The notes under the pieces are model-generated. The model searched no databases. It was given only the letters and a program-made list of their open reading frames with translations, and was not told the origin of the DNA. Of a stretch of DNA of 64,000 nucleotides, positions 34,700-42,893 are shown one piece after another. The translations under genes and the position numbers were made by a program. The stretch is from NCBI GenBank assembly GCA_041319085.1, contig CP101033.1, positions 3,808,501 to 3,872,500 of the forward strand, given 5' to 3'. Position 1 is the first letter of the stretch; each line of letters starts with the position of its first letter. Source of the stretch: Aeromonas veronii. Its GTDB lineage: Bacteria; Pseudomonadota; Gammaproteobacteria; Enterobacterales; Aeromonadaceae.

Positions 34700-36334
34700 A
34701 TGTCTCCCGGCAAGCCCAAGAACACCTGGTCTTTGATCACCCGCATGCGGCTGGGCCTCCTCTTGCTCTTTATCCCCGTATTGCTGCTCGGCAGCATCTA
34801 CTACCTGCATATGGAGCGCACCCTGCGCCACGAGCAGCAACAGAACCTGATTGCTCGCAACACCCAGTATTTCCACACCCTGATCGAACCCTATCTGGCG
34901 ACACTCAAACGCCAGTTTACGCTGATTTATCAGCAGGTGAATTATCAGGATTTCAGCGGCCCGGAGATCCGCAACGGCGAGCGCTACCTGCAGCAGTGGC
35001 AGGCCTATCACAAGGTGATGGAGCTTGATTACGTCTATGTGGGTACCGAACATCACCAGATACTGATCTATCCCTCCTGGCAGGCCGATGAGAAGTTCGA
35101 TCCCAGAACCCGCCCCTGGTATCTGCTGGCCGCCAGCCATCCCGGACAGATTGTCTGGACCGAACCTTATTACGACTACACCCTGGGTACCCTCACCATG
35201 GCACTGGCCCGAGTGATTGAAGACCCTGACGGCAAACGGGTCGGGGTGCTCTCACTGGATACCCAACTCACCCCTCTCGCCAGCTGGCTCAACAGTCGGC
35301 ACGAGCAGAGTCATCATCTGGGCAAGGGCTATCAGATCCTGCTCAACCATGACGGGCTGGTACTGGCCCATCCGGATCGAGAACAAGTCTTCAAACCGCT
35401 CGAACAATCCGGCTGGCTGGCTCGCATGCACGATGAACAGGGATTCTTCCTCGATAACGCCAGCGGCATGATGGTCTCTTACTACCACATCCCCGAGCAG
35501 CGCTGGATCCTGCTCAGCATTGAGCCAACCGCCAGCATGCAGCAGGTGATCGATAGCGTCTCTGTCAACGTGCAGCTGATGATTGCCCTCGCCAGCATTC
35601 TCTATCTGCTGCTGGCCCTGCTCTGGGCTCGCTACTTCCGCCGCATGCTGGGGGAGATCACCAAGCTGATACGTGCCAGCCGCTCCGGCGGTATCGCCTA
35701 CAGCGGTAGCCGGATGTTGGAGCTGGCCAAGGTCTATGAAGAGATGGATGCCGCCAGCCAGGACTTTGCCCAGATCCGTCAGCAAGCCAATCAGGACAAG
35801 CTTACCGGCCTCTACAATCGCCGCTTTTTCGACGAGTGCCTGCAACAACAGATCAGCAACGGCGCCTCTGTCGGGGTAGTGATGTTCGATCTGGATAATT
35901 TCAAGCAGGTCAACGACAACTATGGCCATCAGACCGGCGACATGGTACTCAAACGGACTAGCAAGCTGGGCATGAGCCTGTTCCACGAGTGGGGCTGGTT
36001 CTGCCGCTACGGCGGCGAGGAGCTGGTATTGATCTTCCGTTACGGCGAAGAGCAGCCAATACTGCCCTCCCTGCTGGAAGCGTTCCGGCTCGGGGTTGAA
36101 CAGCTGAAGTGGCGCGAAACCGGCCTCACCATCACCATTAGCGGCGGGGTGGCCTTCAGCCGCACCGGGTTCTCGGCCAAAGAGCTGGTGGAGCTGGCCG
36201 ACAAGGGGGTCTATCAGGCCAAGCGGGAGGGGAAAAATCGCATCTGCTTCCCGCTGCGCCACGCCCCTCACCAGAGTGCCGAGGAAGAGATTCCCGCCTT
36301 TGGCGAGCCCCGGCGACAAACCAACGAGGGGTAG
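34700..36334 (+). CDS. Membrane diguanylate cyclase with a periplasmic Cache-like sensor
   Basis: The 544-aa protein has a transmembrane segment at about 17-36 (LGLLLLFIPVLLLGSIYYL), then a periplasmic Cache-type domain (HHQILIYPSWQADEKFDPRTRPWYLLA, WTEPYYDYTLGTLTMALARVI). A second membrane segment lies at about 290-310, and a C-terminal GGDEF domain has DKLTGLYNRRFFDE, FDLDNFKQVNDNYGH and the active-site RYGGEEL. The RxxD inhibitory site normally five residues before GGDEF is absent (HEWG there), so product inhibition is probably lacking. The ATG at 34700 has AAAAGGA 8 nt upstream. It makes cyclic di-GMP; its signal is unknown. Confidence 0.9.
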   Translation: MSPGKPKNTWSLITRMRLGLLLLFIPVLLLGSIYYLHMERTLRHEQQQNLIARNTQYFHTLIEPYLATLKRQFTLIYQQVNYQDFSGPEIRNGERYLQQWQAYHKVMELDYVYVGTEHHQILIYPSWQADEKFDPRTRPWYLLAASHPGQIVWTEPYYDYTLGTLTMALARVIEDPDGKRVGVLSLDTQLTPLASWLNSRHEQSHHLGKGYQILLNHDGLVLAHPDREQVFKPLEQSGWLARMHDEQGFFLDNASGMMVSYYHIPEQRWILLSIEPTASMQQVIDSVSVNVQLMIALASILYLLLALLWARYFRRMLGEITKLIRASRSGGIAYSGSRMLELAKVYEEMDAASQDFAQIRQQANQDKLTGLYNRRFFDECLQQQISNGASVGVVMFDLDNFKQVNDNYGHQTGDMVLKRTSKLGMSLFHEWGWFCRYGGEELVLIFRYGEEQPILPSLLEAFRLGVEQLKWRETGLTITISGGVAFSRTGFSAKELVELADKGVYQAKREGKNRICFPLRHAPHQSAEEEIPAFGEPRRQTNEG

Positions 36335-36370
36335 CCACAGCGGCCAGCATCAACCACCACACCGTCAGCA

Positions 36371-36409
36371 AAAACAAAGAGAGAGGCACCTGCCTCTCTC
36401 TTTGTTTTT
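36371..36409. terminator. Bidirectional terminator between the cyclase and the HAD gene
   Basis: The long stem AAAACAAAGAGAGAGGCA / TGCCTCTCTCTTTGTTTT with a CC centre serves both convergent genes. Confidence 0.92.
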
Positions 36410-36449
36410 CGTGCTTCTTGCCGCACGTTAAGCCTGTGTGGCGCGCGAT

Positions 36450-37103
36450 TCAGCGCTGCCACTCCCACACCGGCCAGCCCAGCTCAGAGGCGCACTGGCG
36501 TAGCGCAGGGGCCGGATTGACCGCATGAGGATGGCTCACCGCCCGCAGCATGGGCAGATCGTTGTGGGAGTCGCTGTAACCAAAGCTCCCCTGCCAGAGC
36601 AGCTCCCGCCTGGCAAACAGCTGGTTGATACGGGCCACCTTGCCTTCGCGAAAACTGAGGGTGCCGCGGGTCTGACCGGTCAGCATCCCCTCCTCCTCAT
36701 CGAGCAGGATTGCCACACAGTGATCCATCCCCAGCATCTTCGCCATGGGGGCAACCAGATGCTCGCCGGAGGCGGAGATGAGCACCAGCTCGTCGCCCCG
36801 CTCCCGATGCCACTCGATACGCGCCAACCCCTCCGGGTAGAGGCGCTCGCGCAGCACCTGCTCGGCAAAGTGGTGACACTGCTGGCTGAGCCACTGGCGC
36901 GACTTACCCGCCAGCGGCTGCAGGGTGAAGGCCATGTACTGGTGCATGTCCATCTTGCCCTGATGGTAGAGGGACATCATCCCCTGCTCTTCGGCCACCA
37001 TGCCCGCCGGGGCCAGCTCCTCGGCCACCATGTACTCCAGCCAGAGGCTGGCAGAATCCCCGGCAATCAGGGTCTCGTCCAGATCAAACAGTGCCAGTGC
37101 CAT
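36450..37103 (-). CDS. HAD-IB family phosphatase of the importer locus
   Basis: The 217-aa protein carries the HAD motifs LALFDLDETLIAGDS (nucleophile Asp and acid Asp, residues 3-17), LVLISASGEHLVAPMAK (motif II) and GYSDSHNDLPML (motif IV). It fits subclass IB, the group that includes phosphoserine phosphatase, and removes phosphate from small molecules. It has no signal peptide. The ATG at 37103 has AAGGAG upstream. It is the last gene of the importer operon, 39 bp after the ATPase gene, so it probably processes the imported substrate or its cleavage product. Confidence 0.85.
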   Translation of the reverse strand: MALALFDLDETLIAGDSASLWLEYMVAEELAPAGMVAEEQGMMSLYHQGKMDMHQYMAFTLQPLAGKSRQWLSQQCHHFAEQVLRERLYPEGLARIEWHRERGDELVLISASGEHLVAPMAKMLGMDHCVAILLDEEEGMLTGQTRGTLSFREGKVARINQLFARRELLWQGSFGYSDSHNDLPMLRAVSHPHAVNPAPALRQCASELGWPVWEWQR

Positions 37104-37142
37104 GCGGGCTCCTTGCGGTAACAACGAAAATGAAACGAGGCG

Positions 37143-38150
37143 TCATGCTACCTCACAGAGTTGATCCCGGGCCACCGCCAGGGTCACGGCACTGCCGGTG
37201 GCCAGCAGATCGCCAGCCGAGCGGTTGAGGCAATCCACCGTCAACAGCCCCGCCTCGCACTCCACCTGATAGCGGATCACGTTGCCGAGCAGCTGTTGCT
37301 GGCGAACGATGCCGGGCAGGCTGGGCTCGCTGCTGGTCGCCCCGGCGGGCAGCAGGGTGATGGACTCCGGTCGCAGCGCCAGCTTGCCCTGAAAACGGGG
37401 GCCGAACAGCGACTTGCCCTGCTCGGCGCCGAGCAGGTTGTAGTTGCCGATAAAGCCCGCCACAAACTCGCTGGCGGGACGGGTATAGATCTGCTCCGGC
37501 GTGCCGCTCTGGACGATGGATCCCTTGTTCATCAGGAAGATCCGATCCGACAGGGTGAGCGCCTCCTCCTGATCGTGGGTCACGAAGATGGTGGTGAGTT
37601 CGAGGCGCTGCTGGATCTCGCGGATCTGCTGGCGCAGGCTGCGGCGGATACGGGCATCCAGCGCCGAAAGCGGCTCGTCCAGCAGCAGGATCCTTGGCCG
37701 CACCACCAAAGCACGAGCCAGCGCCACCCGCTGGCGCTGTCCGCCGGAGAGCTCGGCCGGATAGCGGCGCTCGAAGCCGGTCAGCTCCACCAGCTCCAGC
37801 GCCTCCTGCACGCTGGCCGCCAGCTCCCGCCCCGGCTGGGGCTTCATCTTGAGGCCGAAGGCGACGTTGTCCCACACCGTCATGTTGGGGAACAGCGCAT
37901 AGCTCTGGAACACCATGCCGATGCCGCGCTTCTGGGGCGCCTGCCAGGTGATCTCTTCACCGGCCACCCGCACCTGACCGCCATCCACCGGAGTGAGCCC
38001 GGCCAGCGCTCGCAGCAGGGTGGACTTGCCACAGCCAGAGGGGCCGAGCAGGGTCACCAGCTCCCCCTTGCGAATGCCGAATTCGATCCCCTCGAACACT
38101 TTGGTGTCGCCATAGGATTTGTGCAGTTGATTCACTTCTAAATGAAACAT
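37143..38150 (-). CDS. ABC importer ATPase subunit (organophosphate/phosphonate-type)
   Basis: The 335-aa ATPase has Walker A LLGPSGCGKSTLLRALAG at about 35-52, the Q-loop VFQSYALFPNMTVWDN, the signature LSGGQRQRVALARAL, Walker B ILLLDEPLSALD and a C-terminal TOBE-type domain. It belongs to the PotA/FbpC/PhnT-like group. It is downstream of two permease genes on the same strand (6 bp gap), with the binding protein gene at the head of the operon. Confidence 0.92.
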   Translation of the reverse strand: MFHLEVNQLHKSYGDTKVFEGIEFGIRKGELVTLLGPSGCGKSTLLRALAGLTPVDGGQVRVAGEEITWQAPQKRGIGMVFQSYALFPNMTVWDNVAFGLKMKPQPGRELAASVQEALELVELTGFERRYPAELSGGQRQRVALARALVVRPRILLLDEPLSALDARIRRSLRQQIREIQQRLELTTIFVTHDQEEALTLSDRIFLMNKGSIVQSGTPEQIYTRPASEFVAGFIGNYNLLGAEQGKSLFGPRFQGKLALRPESITLLPAGATSSEPSLPGIVRQQQLLGNVIRYQVECEAGLLTVDCLNRSAGDLLATGSAVTLAVARDQLCEVA

Positions 38151-38156
38151 CTTGGA

Positions 38157-38933
38157 TCACCGATGAAATCTGTTGGCCGCCCAGGTGAGCAGCAGGGTCA
38201 GCAGGAAGTAGCTCATCACCAGTGCGCTGGTGAGGTGGCCCGAGGTTGAACGCATGTTGTAGAGGTAGACCTGCAGGGTCTCGTAACGGGTGCCCACCAG
38301 CATGTTGGCAAACACGAACTCACCGAGCAGGAAGGAGAGGGAGAGAAACAGCGCCGCCAGTAGCCCCTTGCGCAGGCAGGGGATCACCACCAGCAGGAAG
38401 GCGCGGGCGCTGCTTGCCCCCAGCAGGTGGGCGGCATCCATCAGATCTTTCAGCGGTACACCCTGCAGGCTGTTGGCCAGCGCCCGGTACATAAAGGGGA
38501 GCACCACGGTGAACCAGGTGCCGATCAGGATCCACGGTGTGCCGATAATGGGCAGAACGCCGTCGGCGTAGATCTGCAGCAGCCCCACTGACGAGACCAC
38601 AGGTGGCACCGCGAAGGGGAGCAGGATCAGCAGGTTCATCCAGGGATCCAGCTTGGGGAAGTAGTAGGCCACCACCAGCACGGTCGGCACCAGCACCAGA
38701 GTGCCCAGCAGCAGGGTGGCGAAGCAGACCAGCAGACTGCGGCCAAACGCCGCGAGAAAGCGCGGGTCGCCCCACAGTTTCAGATACCAGTCGAGGGTGA
38801 AGCCATCCGGCAGCAGGGTTGCCCCCCAGCGGGTGGAGATGGAGTAGAGAAACGTGGCCAGCAGCGGCAGCAGCAGGGTGGCAACCAGCCCACCCAGCAC
38901 CCACTTGGGCCAGCGCGGCGTCAAATCATGCAT
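38157..38933 (-). CDS. ABC importer permease 2
   Basis: The 258-aa protein has six hydrophobic segments and the EAA-type loop DLMDAAHLLGASSARAFLLVVIPCLRKGLLAAL. It pairs with the upstream permease, and its start overlaps that gene by 8 bp, indicating translational coupling. Confidence 0.9.
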   Translation of the reverse strand: MHDLTPRWPKWVLGGLVATLLLPLLATFLYSISTRWGATLLPDGFTLDWYLKLWGDPRFLAAFGRSLLVCFATLLLGTLVLVPTVLVVAYYFPKLDPWMNLLILLPFAVPPVVSSVGLLQIYADGVLPIIGTPWILIGTWFTVVLPFMYRALANSLQGVPLKDLMDAAHLLGASSARAFLLVVIPCLRKGLLAALFLSLSFLLGEFVFANMLVGTRYETLQVYLYNMRSTSGHLTSALVMSYFLLTLLLTWAANRFHR

Positions 38934-39825
38934 GTGATTGCCCCTTGTTCACATAGCTCTTTTTCAGCAGCCACTGGTTGGCGGCCGTCACTACCCCCAG
39001 CAGCACCATCAGGATCACCGCCAGCGCCGCCGCCATATTGGGCTCGAGGAAGATGTCGCCGGAGACCAGGCTGGCCACCCGGATGGTCACCAGATTGAAG
39101 TTGCCGGTAGTGAGGGCGTAGGCAGAGGCATAGGCCCCCACCGCGTTGGCAAACAGGATGATCAGGGTGCCGAGCAGTGCGGGAGTCAGCACCGGCAGCG
39201 CCACGTGCCACACATACTGCCCCTTGCTCGCCCCCAGCAGCGCGGCAGCCTGCGGCCACTCATCCTGCAGCGCATCGAAGGCCGGGTAGAGCAGCAGCAG
39301 GGCGAGCGGGATCTGGAAGTAGGTGTAGATGAGAATAAGGCCCGACCCCGAGTAGAGGTTGAAGCCGTTGATCAATCCCCAGGATTTCAGCAGCAGGGTC
39401 ACCGCGCCATTGATGCCGAGAATGATGATGAAGGCGAACGCCAGCGGCACCCCGCTGAAGTTGCTGGTCATGGTGACAAAGGCCAGCAACACCCGCTTGA
39501 CCCGCTCACCGCTGTGGCGCAGCGCCGCCGCCCCGAGGGTGCCGATGGCAAGCCCCGCCAGACTGGCGATACCGGCGATACGCAGCGAGTTGCCGAACGA
39601 TTGCAGGTAGAAGGGGGAGCTCAGGATCTCCCGATAGTAGTCGAGGCCCCAGCCATCCGGGGTCTGAAAACTGCCCACCAGCACCCACACCATGGGGGCG
39701 AGCTGGAACAGGATCATCAAGAGGACAAAGGGCAGCAGCACCAGCGCGGGCAGCCAGTGGCGGCGCACCTTGTGCTTGGTTGCCACGGGTTGATCCACCA
39801 GGATCTCGGTGGTTGCAGGCATCAT
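38926..39825 (-). CDS. ABC importer permease 1
   Basis: The 299-aa protein has several transmembrane segments and the EAA-type loop DEWPQAAALLGASKGQYVWHVALPVLTPALLGTL. The ATG at 39825 overlaps the TGA of the phosphodiesterase gene (TGATG) and has GAGG 7 nt upstream. A longer open frame to 40086 lies inside the upstream gene in another frame and is not real. Confidence 0.9.
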   Translation of the reverse strand: MMPATTEILVDQPVATKHKVRRHWLPALVLLPFVLLMILFQLAPMVWVLVGSFQTPDGWGLDYYREILSSPFYLQSFGNSLRIAGIASLAGLAIGTLGAAALRHSGERVKRVLLAFVTMTSNFSGVPLAFAFIIILGINGAVTLLLKSWGLINGFNLYSGSGLILIYTYFQIPLALLLLYPAFDALQDEWPQAAALLGASKGQYVWHVALPVLTPALLGTLIILFANAVGAYASAYALTTGNFNLVTIRVASLVSGDIFLEPNMAAALAVILMVLLGVVTAANQWLLKKSYVNKGQSHA

Positions 39826-40658
39826 CAGTGCACCTCGCGCATAAAGGCCGCCTTGAGCAGCGGTGGAGCTACCGGCTTGTCGTGGGGGATGCCCAGCAAA
39901 TCCGCCATCAGGGCGCAGAGCTGGGTCTGGGCGATCACCACCCCATCCGGCCAGCGCTCGATAAAGGCATCGCCAAACAGCCAGAGCGGCACCGCGCGCT
40001 CTTCCGGCAGGGTGCCGCCGTGGCTCAGGTCGTTGTTCATGCCGTGATCCGAGGTGACTACCACCTGATACCCCTCCGCCAGCCACTGGGGCAGCAGATC
40101 GGCCAGCAAGCTGTCAATGCGGCGCGCCTGATTGCGGTACTGGCGGGAATCGAGGCCAAACTTGTGGCCTGCATCATCCACCCCCATCGGGTGGATCAGC
40201 AGAAAATCGGGGTCATATTGGGTTCTGAGCCATTCCCCATCCATCAGCAGATGGCTGTCGGGATAGTTGTCATCCCAGTAAAAGCAGCCGTGCTGGATGG
40301 GCAACTGCTCGTCGTGAGTAAAGCGATCACGGGCCGCCAGCCAGGGGCTGCGGTTGTAGAGTTCGCTCACCCAATGGTAGGCCGCCGCTGCGGTGCGTTT
40401 GCCCGCGGCACGGGCCAGATGGAAGATGGAGTCATGCAGACTGAGGCGACTCACCCCGTTGTGGGTGATGCCGCTCACCACCGGCGGCACGCCGGTCAGA
40501 ATGCACTCGTAGAGGGGTCGGGAGAGAGACGGCAGGGCAGCATTCAGGGTAGTATGCAGGCCCCGCCCCGCCTCCACCATGCCACCGAGGTAGCCCATGG
40601 TGTGGGCTACCTCGGCTGCCAGGCCATCCACAAGTACCACTATCACCTTGTGTTGCAC
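39825..40658 (-). CDS. Alkaline-phosphatase-superfamily (NPP-like) phosphodiesterase of the importer locus
   Basis: The 277-aa protein shows the metal-site pattern of the nucleotide pyrophosphatase/phosphodiesterase branch: VVLVDGLAAEV (Asp 11), nucleophile region NAALPSLSRPLYECILTG (Ser 46 at the position usually Thr/Ser), MGVDDAGHKFG (Asp/His ligands) and VVTSDHGMNNDLSHGG. No signal peptide is visible, so it should act in the cytoplasm on an imported phosphodiester or phosphonate (the superfamily includes phosphonoacetate hydrolase). It lies between the binding-protein and permease genes. Confidence 0.82.
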   Translation of the reverse strand: MQHKVIVVLVDGLAAEVAHTMGYLGGMVEAGRGLHTTLNAALPSLSRPLYECILTGVPPVVSGITHNGVSRLSLHDSIFHLARAAGKRTAAAAYHWVSELYNRSPWLAARDRFTHDEQLPIQHGCFYWDDNYPDSHLLMDGEWLRTQYDPDFLLIHPMGVDDAGHKFGLDSRQYRNQARRIDSLLADLLPQWLAEGYQVVVTSDHGMNNDLSHGGTLPEERAVPLWLFGDAFIERWPDGVVIAQTQLCALMADLLGIPHDKPVAPPLLKAAFMREVH

Positions 40659-40667
40659 TGGATTCCC

Positions 40668-41732
40668 TTACTGCATGTTGATCATGACGGTTTCTTGCCA
40701 CTGGCGCGGCAGGGCCTTGGAGCTCTGCTCCCAGGCGGCATGATCCTGCACCGGCTTGGCATTGGCATACTGTTCGGCCGGCAGCAGCTTGGCCTTCACG
40801 TCATCCGGCAGGGTCACGTTGCTGCGGATCGGGCGAGCGTAGCCACGGGCCAGGTTGATTTGACCGGCGTCGGAGAGGATGTATTCCCGCGCCAGCTTGG
40901 CGGCGTTGGGGTTTTTGGCCCACTTGTTGATGATGGTGGTGTAACCGGCGATGACGGAGCCGTCGCTCGGGATCACTACCTCAAACTTCTTGGGGTCGAT
41001 CTGGTCGCGGTAGTTAAGGGCGTTGAAGTCCCACAGCACACCCACTTCCACCTCGCCCTTCTCGATGTTGGCGATGGTCGGGTCGTTCAGCGACAGGCGG
41101 CCCTGCTTGGCCAGCTGACCGAACAGCTCCAGGGCGGGCTTGAGATTCTTCTCGCTGCCGCCGGTGGCATAGGCCGCCGCCAGCACGCCGTTGTTGGCCT
41201 GGGAGGCAACACCCACGTCACCCAGGGTCACCTTGTAATCGCCACCCAGCAGGGATTGCCAGCTGGTGGGGGCGGCCTTGACCAGATCCTTGTTGATCAG
41301 GAAGGCGATGGTGCCGGTATAGGCCAGCATCCAGTGACCGTCCGCATCCTTGGCCCAGTTGGGAATATCAGCCCAGGTGGAGGGTTTGTAGGGCTGGGTA
41401 ACACCCTGCTTGACCGCAACCGGCCCGAAGGCGCCGCCCACGTCACCGATGTCGGCGGTGGCATTGGCCTTCTCGGCGGCGAACTTGGCGATCTCCTGCG
41501 CCGAGCTCATGTCGGTATCCTGATGCTTGATGCCGTAGATGCTGCCCAGCTGCTGCCAGGTATCCTTCCAGTTGGCCCAGCTGTCGGGCATGCCGATGCT
41601 GTGGAGCTGGCCTTCACCACGGGCGGCCTTCTCGAGATCCGCGATATTGTCGGCTGCATAGCTATTTGTGGCAAACAACGGTTGGCTGATGGCCACCATG
41701 GCCAGTGCACTTGCGATCACGCTTTTCATCAT
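40668..41732 (-). CDS. ABC importer periplasmic binding protein
   Basis: The 354-aa protein has a signal peptide (MMKSVIASALAMVAISQPLFATNSYAA) and a family 1-type fold as in Fe3+/spermidine/2-aminoethylphosphonate binding proteins: LEKAARGEGQLHSIGMPDSWANWKDTW, AYTGTIAFLINKDLVKAAPTSWQSLL, GEVEVGVLWDFNALNYR. It heads the operon that continues with the phosphodiesterase, permeases, ATPase and HAD phosphatase. GAGGGATGGG precedes the ATG. A predicted GntR site and Pho box lie directly upstream. Confidence 0.88.
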   Translation of the reverse strand: MMKSVIASALAMVAISQPLFATNSYAADNIADLEKAARGEGQLHSIGMPDSWANWKDTWQQLGSIYGIKHQDTDMSSAQEIAKFAAEKANATADIGDVGGAFGPVAVKQGVTQPYKPSTWADIPNWAKDADGHWMLAYTGTIAFLINKDLVKAAPTSWQSLLGGDYKVTLGDVGVASQANNGVLAAAYATGGSEKNLKPALELFGQLAKQGRLSLNDPTIANIEKGEVEVGVLWDFNALNYRDQIDPKKFEVVIPSDGSVIAGYTTIINKWAKNPNAAKLAREYILSDAGQINLARGYARPIRSNVTLPDDVKAKLLPAEQYANAKPVQDHAAWEQSSKALPRQWQETVMINMQ

Positions 41733-41741
41733 CCCATCCCT

Positions 41742-41755
41742 CTGGACTAGGTCAG
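41742..41755. promoter_or_regulatory. Predicted operator 1 of the GntR/UTRA regulator
   Basis: CTGGACTAGGTCAG matches the palindrome CTGGACTAGTCCAG at 12 of 14 positions. It lies 10 bp upstream of the binding-protein start, downstream of its Pho box. A similar site exists on the other side of the divergent region. Confidence 0.6.
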
Positions 41756-41809
41756 TTAAGGTTCGAGAGGGATGCTAGAGGGGAAATATGACGGTGGCGG
41801 GGCGCTTTA

Positions 41810-41827
41810 ATGGCAGTTTGATGACAA
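41810..41827 (-). promoter_or_regulatory. Predicted Pho box for the importer operon
   Basis: Read on the minus strand it is TTGTCAT-CAAA-CTGCCAT: two 7-mers each 6/7 to CTGTCAT, with the 4-bp AT-rich spacer of PhoB sites. It points toward the binding-protein gene, 78 bp upstream of its ATG. No convincing -10 was seen at the standard distance. Confidence 0.65.
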
Positions 41828-41832
41828 TCACC

Positions 41833-41850
41833 CTGTCATGACGCTGTCAT
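41833..41850 (+). promoter_or_regulatory. Predicted Pho box for the gntR gene
   Basis: CTGTCAT-GACG-CTGTCAT has both PhoB heptamers perfect, with a 4-bp spacer. TACAAC (41861-41866) lies 10 bp downstream, the place of the -10 in PhoB-activated promoters. It points at the GntR gene 84 bp away. Confidence 0.75.
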
Positions 41851-41883
41851 CCACAGCGGTTACAACTCTGAACCCGAGTGAGG

Positions 41884-41897
41884 CTGGACTACTCCAG
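41884..41897. promoter_or_regulatory. Predicted operator 2 of the GntR/UTRA regulator
   Basis: CTGGACTACTCCAG matches CTGGACTAGTCCAG at 13 of 14 positions. It lies 36 bp upstream of the gntR start and downstream of its predicted -10, a position fitting auto-repression. Confidence 0.65.
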
Positions 41898-41933
41898 TCA
41901 TCCGCCTTCTGAATAAGCAACAGGGACAAGAGT

Positions 41934-42743
41934 GTGACCGAGCCGAGATTGAGCGAGCAGAGAGTGAACGAACAGAGCATGGCCGATGGCCGATCCTCCT
42001 CCAAATGCGAACAGATTTGTCAGACCCTGCGCCGCTATATCGGCAGCGGCCAATTGGGGGCCGGGCAGCAGCTACCCGCCGAACGGGCCCTGAGCGAGCG
42101 TTTCGCCACCACCCGTATCACCATCAAGGAGGCGCTCTCCAGCCTCGAAGCAGACGGCCTTATCTACCGAGCCGAGCGGCGCGGCTGGTTTGTGGCACCA
42201 CCCCGCCTCACCTACGATCCCGCCATCCACACCCACTTTCACCAGTGGATCGGCGAGCAGCAGCGCACCGCCGAAACCCGGGTGCTGGCCCACGGCAGCG
42301 AGCTTGCCAGCAGCGAACTGTGTCGCTGGATGGGGCTGGAACCCTTCACTCCACTTTATGAGATCCGCCGCCAGCGGCTGATCGACGGTCGCCCTGTGCT
42401 TCACGTCAGCCACCACCTGCTGGCGAGCCGCTTTCCCGATATCGCCAGCACGCCGCTGGCCAGCTCCCTCACCGAGCTCTATCAGCAGCGCTATGGCATA
42501 GGCCAGGGCGGGGCGAGTCTCGAGATCACTCCCTCGGCAGCGCGGGGCGCCATCGCCCGCGCCCTCAATCTGGCGGAGGGGAGCGCCGTGCTGCGGCTGG
42601 TGCGGGTCAACTATGACGAGCGGGGTGGTCTGGTGGATTGCGATATCGAGCACTGGCGGCCAGATGCGATCCGTATCTGTCTCGATACCCGGGCGTTGCA
42701 ACCGATCGCAGGCAAGCTGCAACAAACCCGGGTCGCCGATTAG
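41934..42743 (+). CDS. GntR-family regulator with UTRA domain
   Basis: The 269-aa protein has an N-terminal GntR winged helix (CEQICQTLRRYIGSGQLGAGQQLPAERALSERFATTRITIKEALSSLEADGLIYRAERRGWFVAPP) and a C-terminal UTRA ligand domain (TPLYEIRRQRLIDGRPVLHVSHHLL, VLRLVRVNYDERGGLVDCDIEHWRPDAIRI). UTRA regulators typically sense the substrate of a neighbouring transporter. The GTG start at 41934 is tentative; an ATG at 41979 also exists. Divergent from the importer operon, it is the obvious candidate for its regulator. Confidence 0.88.
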   Translation: MTEPRLSEQRVNEQSMADGRSSSKCEQICQTLRRYIGSGQLGAGQQLPAERALSERFATTRITIKEALSSLEADGLIYRAERRGWFVAPPRLTYDPAIHTHFHQWIGEQQRTAETRVLAHGSELASSELCRWMGLEPFTPLYEIRRQRLIDGRPVLHVSHHLLASRFPDIASTPLASSLTELYQQRYGIGQGGASLEITPSAARGAIARALNLAEGSAVLRLVRVNYDERGGLVDCDIEHWRPDAIRICLDTRALQPIAGKLQQTRVAD

Positions 42744-42826
42744 GGAAAATATCCAGAGCACTGCCGAGCACAGTGGCGATCCGCATCGGCCTCGATACCC
42801 GGGCGCTGCAACCGAACACAGGCAGA
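42666..42826 (+). repeat. Imperfect 51-bp duplication of the gntR 3' end (110-bp offset)
   Basis: Segments 42666-42716 (inside gntR) and 42776-42826 (after its stop) share about 44 of 51 bases, including GCGATCCG, CTCGATACCCGGGCG and TGCAACCGA. The offset is 110 bp, the same as for the lptF/lptG duplication. Confidence 0.8.
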
Positions 42827-42893
42827 TCGCATACCGTTCTATTCACGGAATAACCAGACTCCAACACGGCGGATCCCGCAGGATCCGCCGGGA

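Noticed and set aside
38926..40086. Long form of permease 1 starting at 40086
   Set aside because: The extra 87 residues are an Arg/Gly/Ala-rich shadow of the phosphodiesterase gene; the TGATG start at 39825 has a ribosome site.
39780..41750. 656-codon open frame on the plus strand
   Set aside because: Antisense to the importer binding-protein and phosphodiesterase genes, which have clear motifs.
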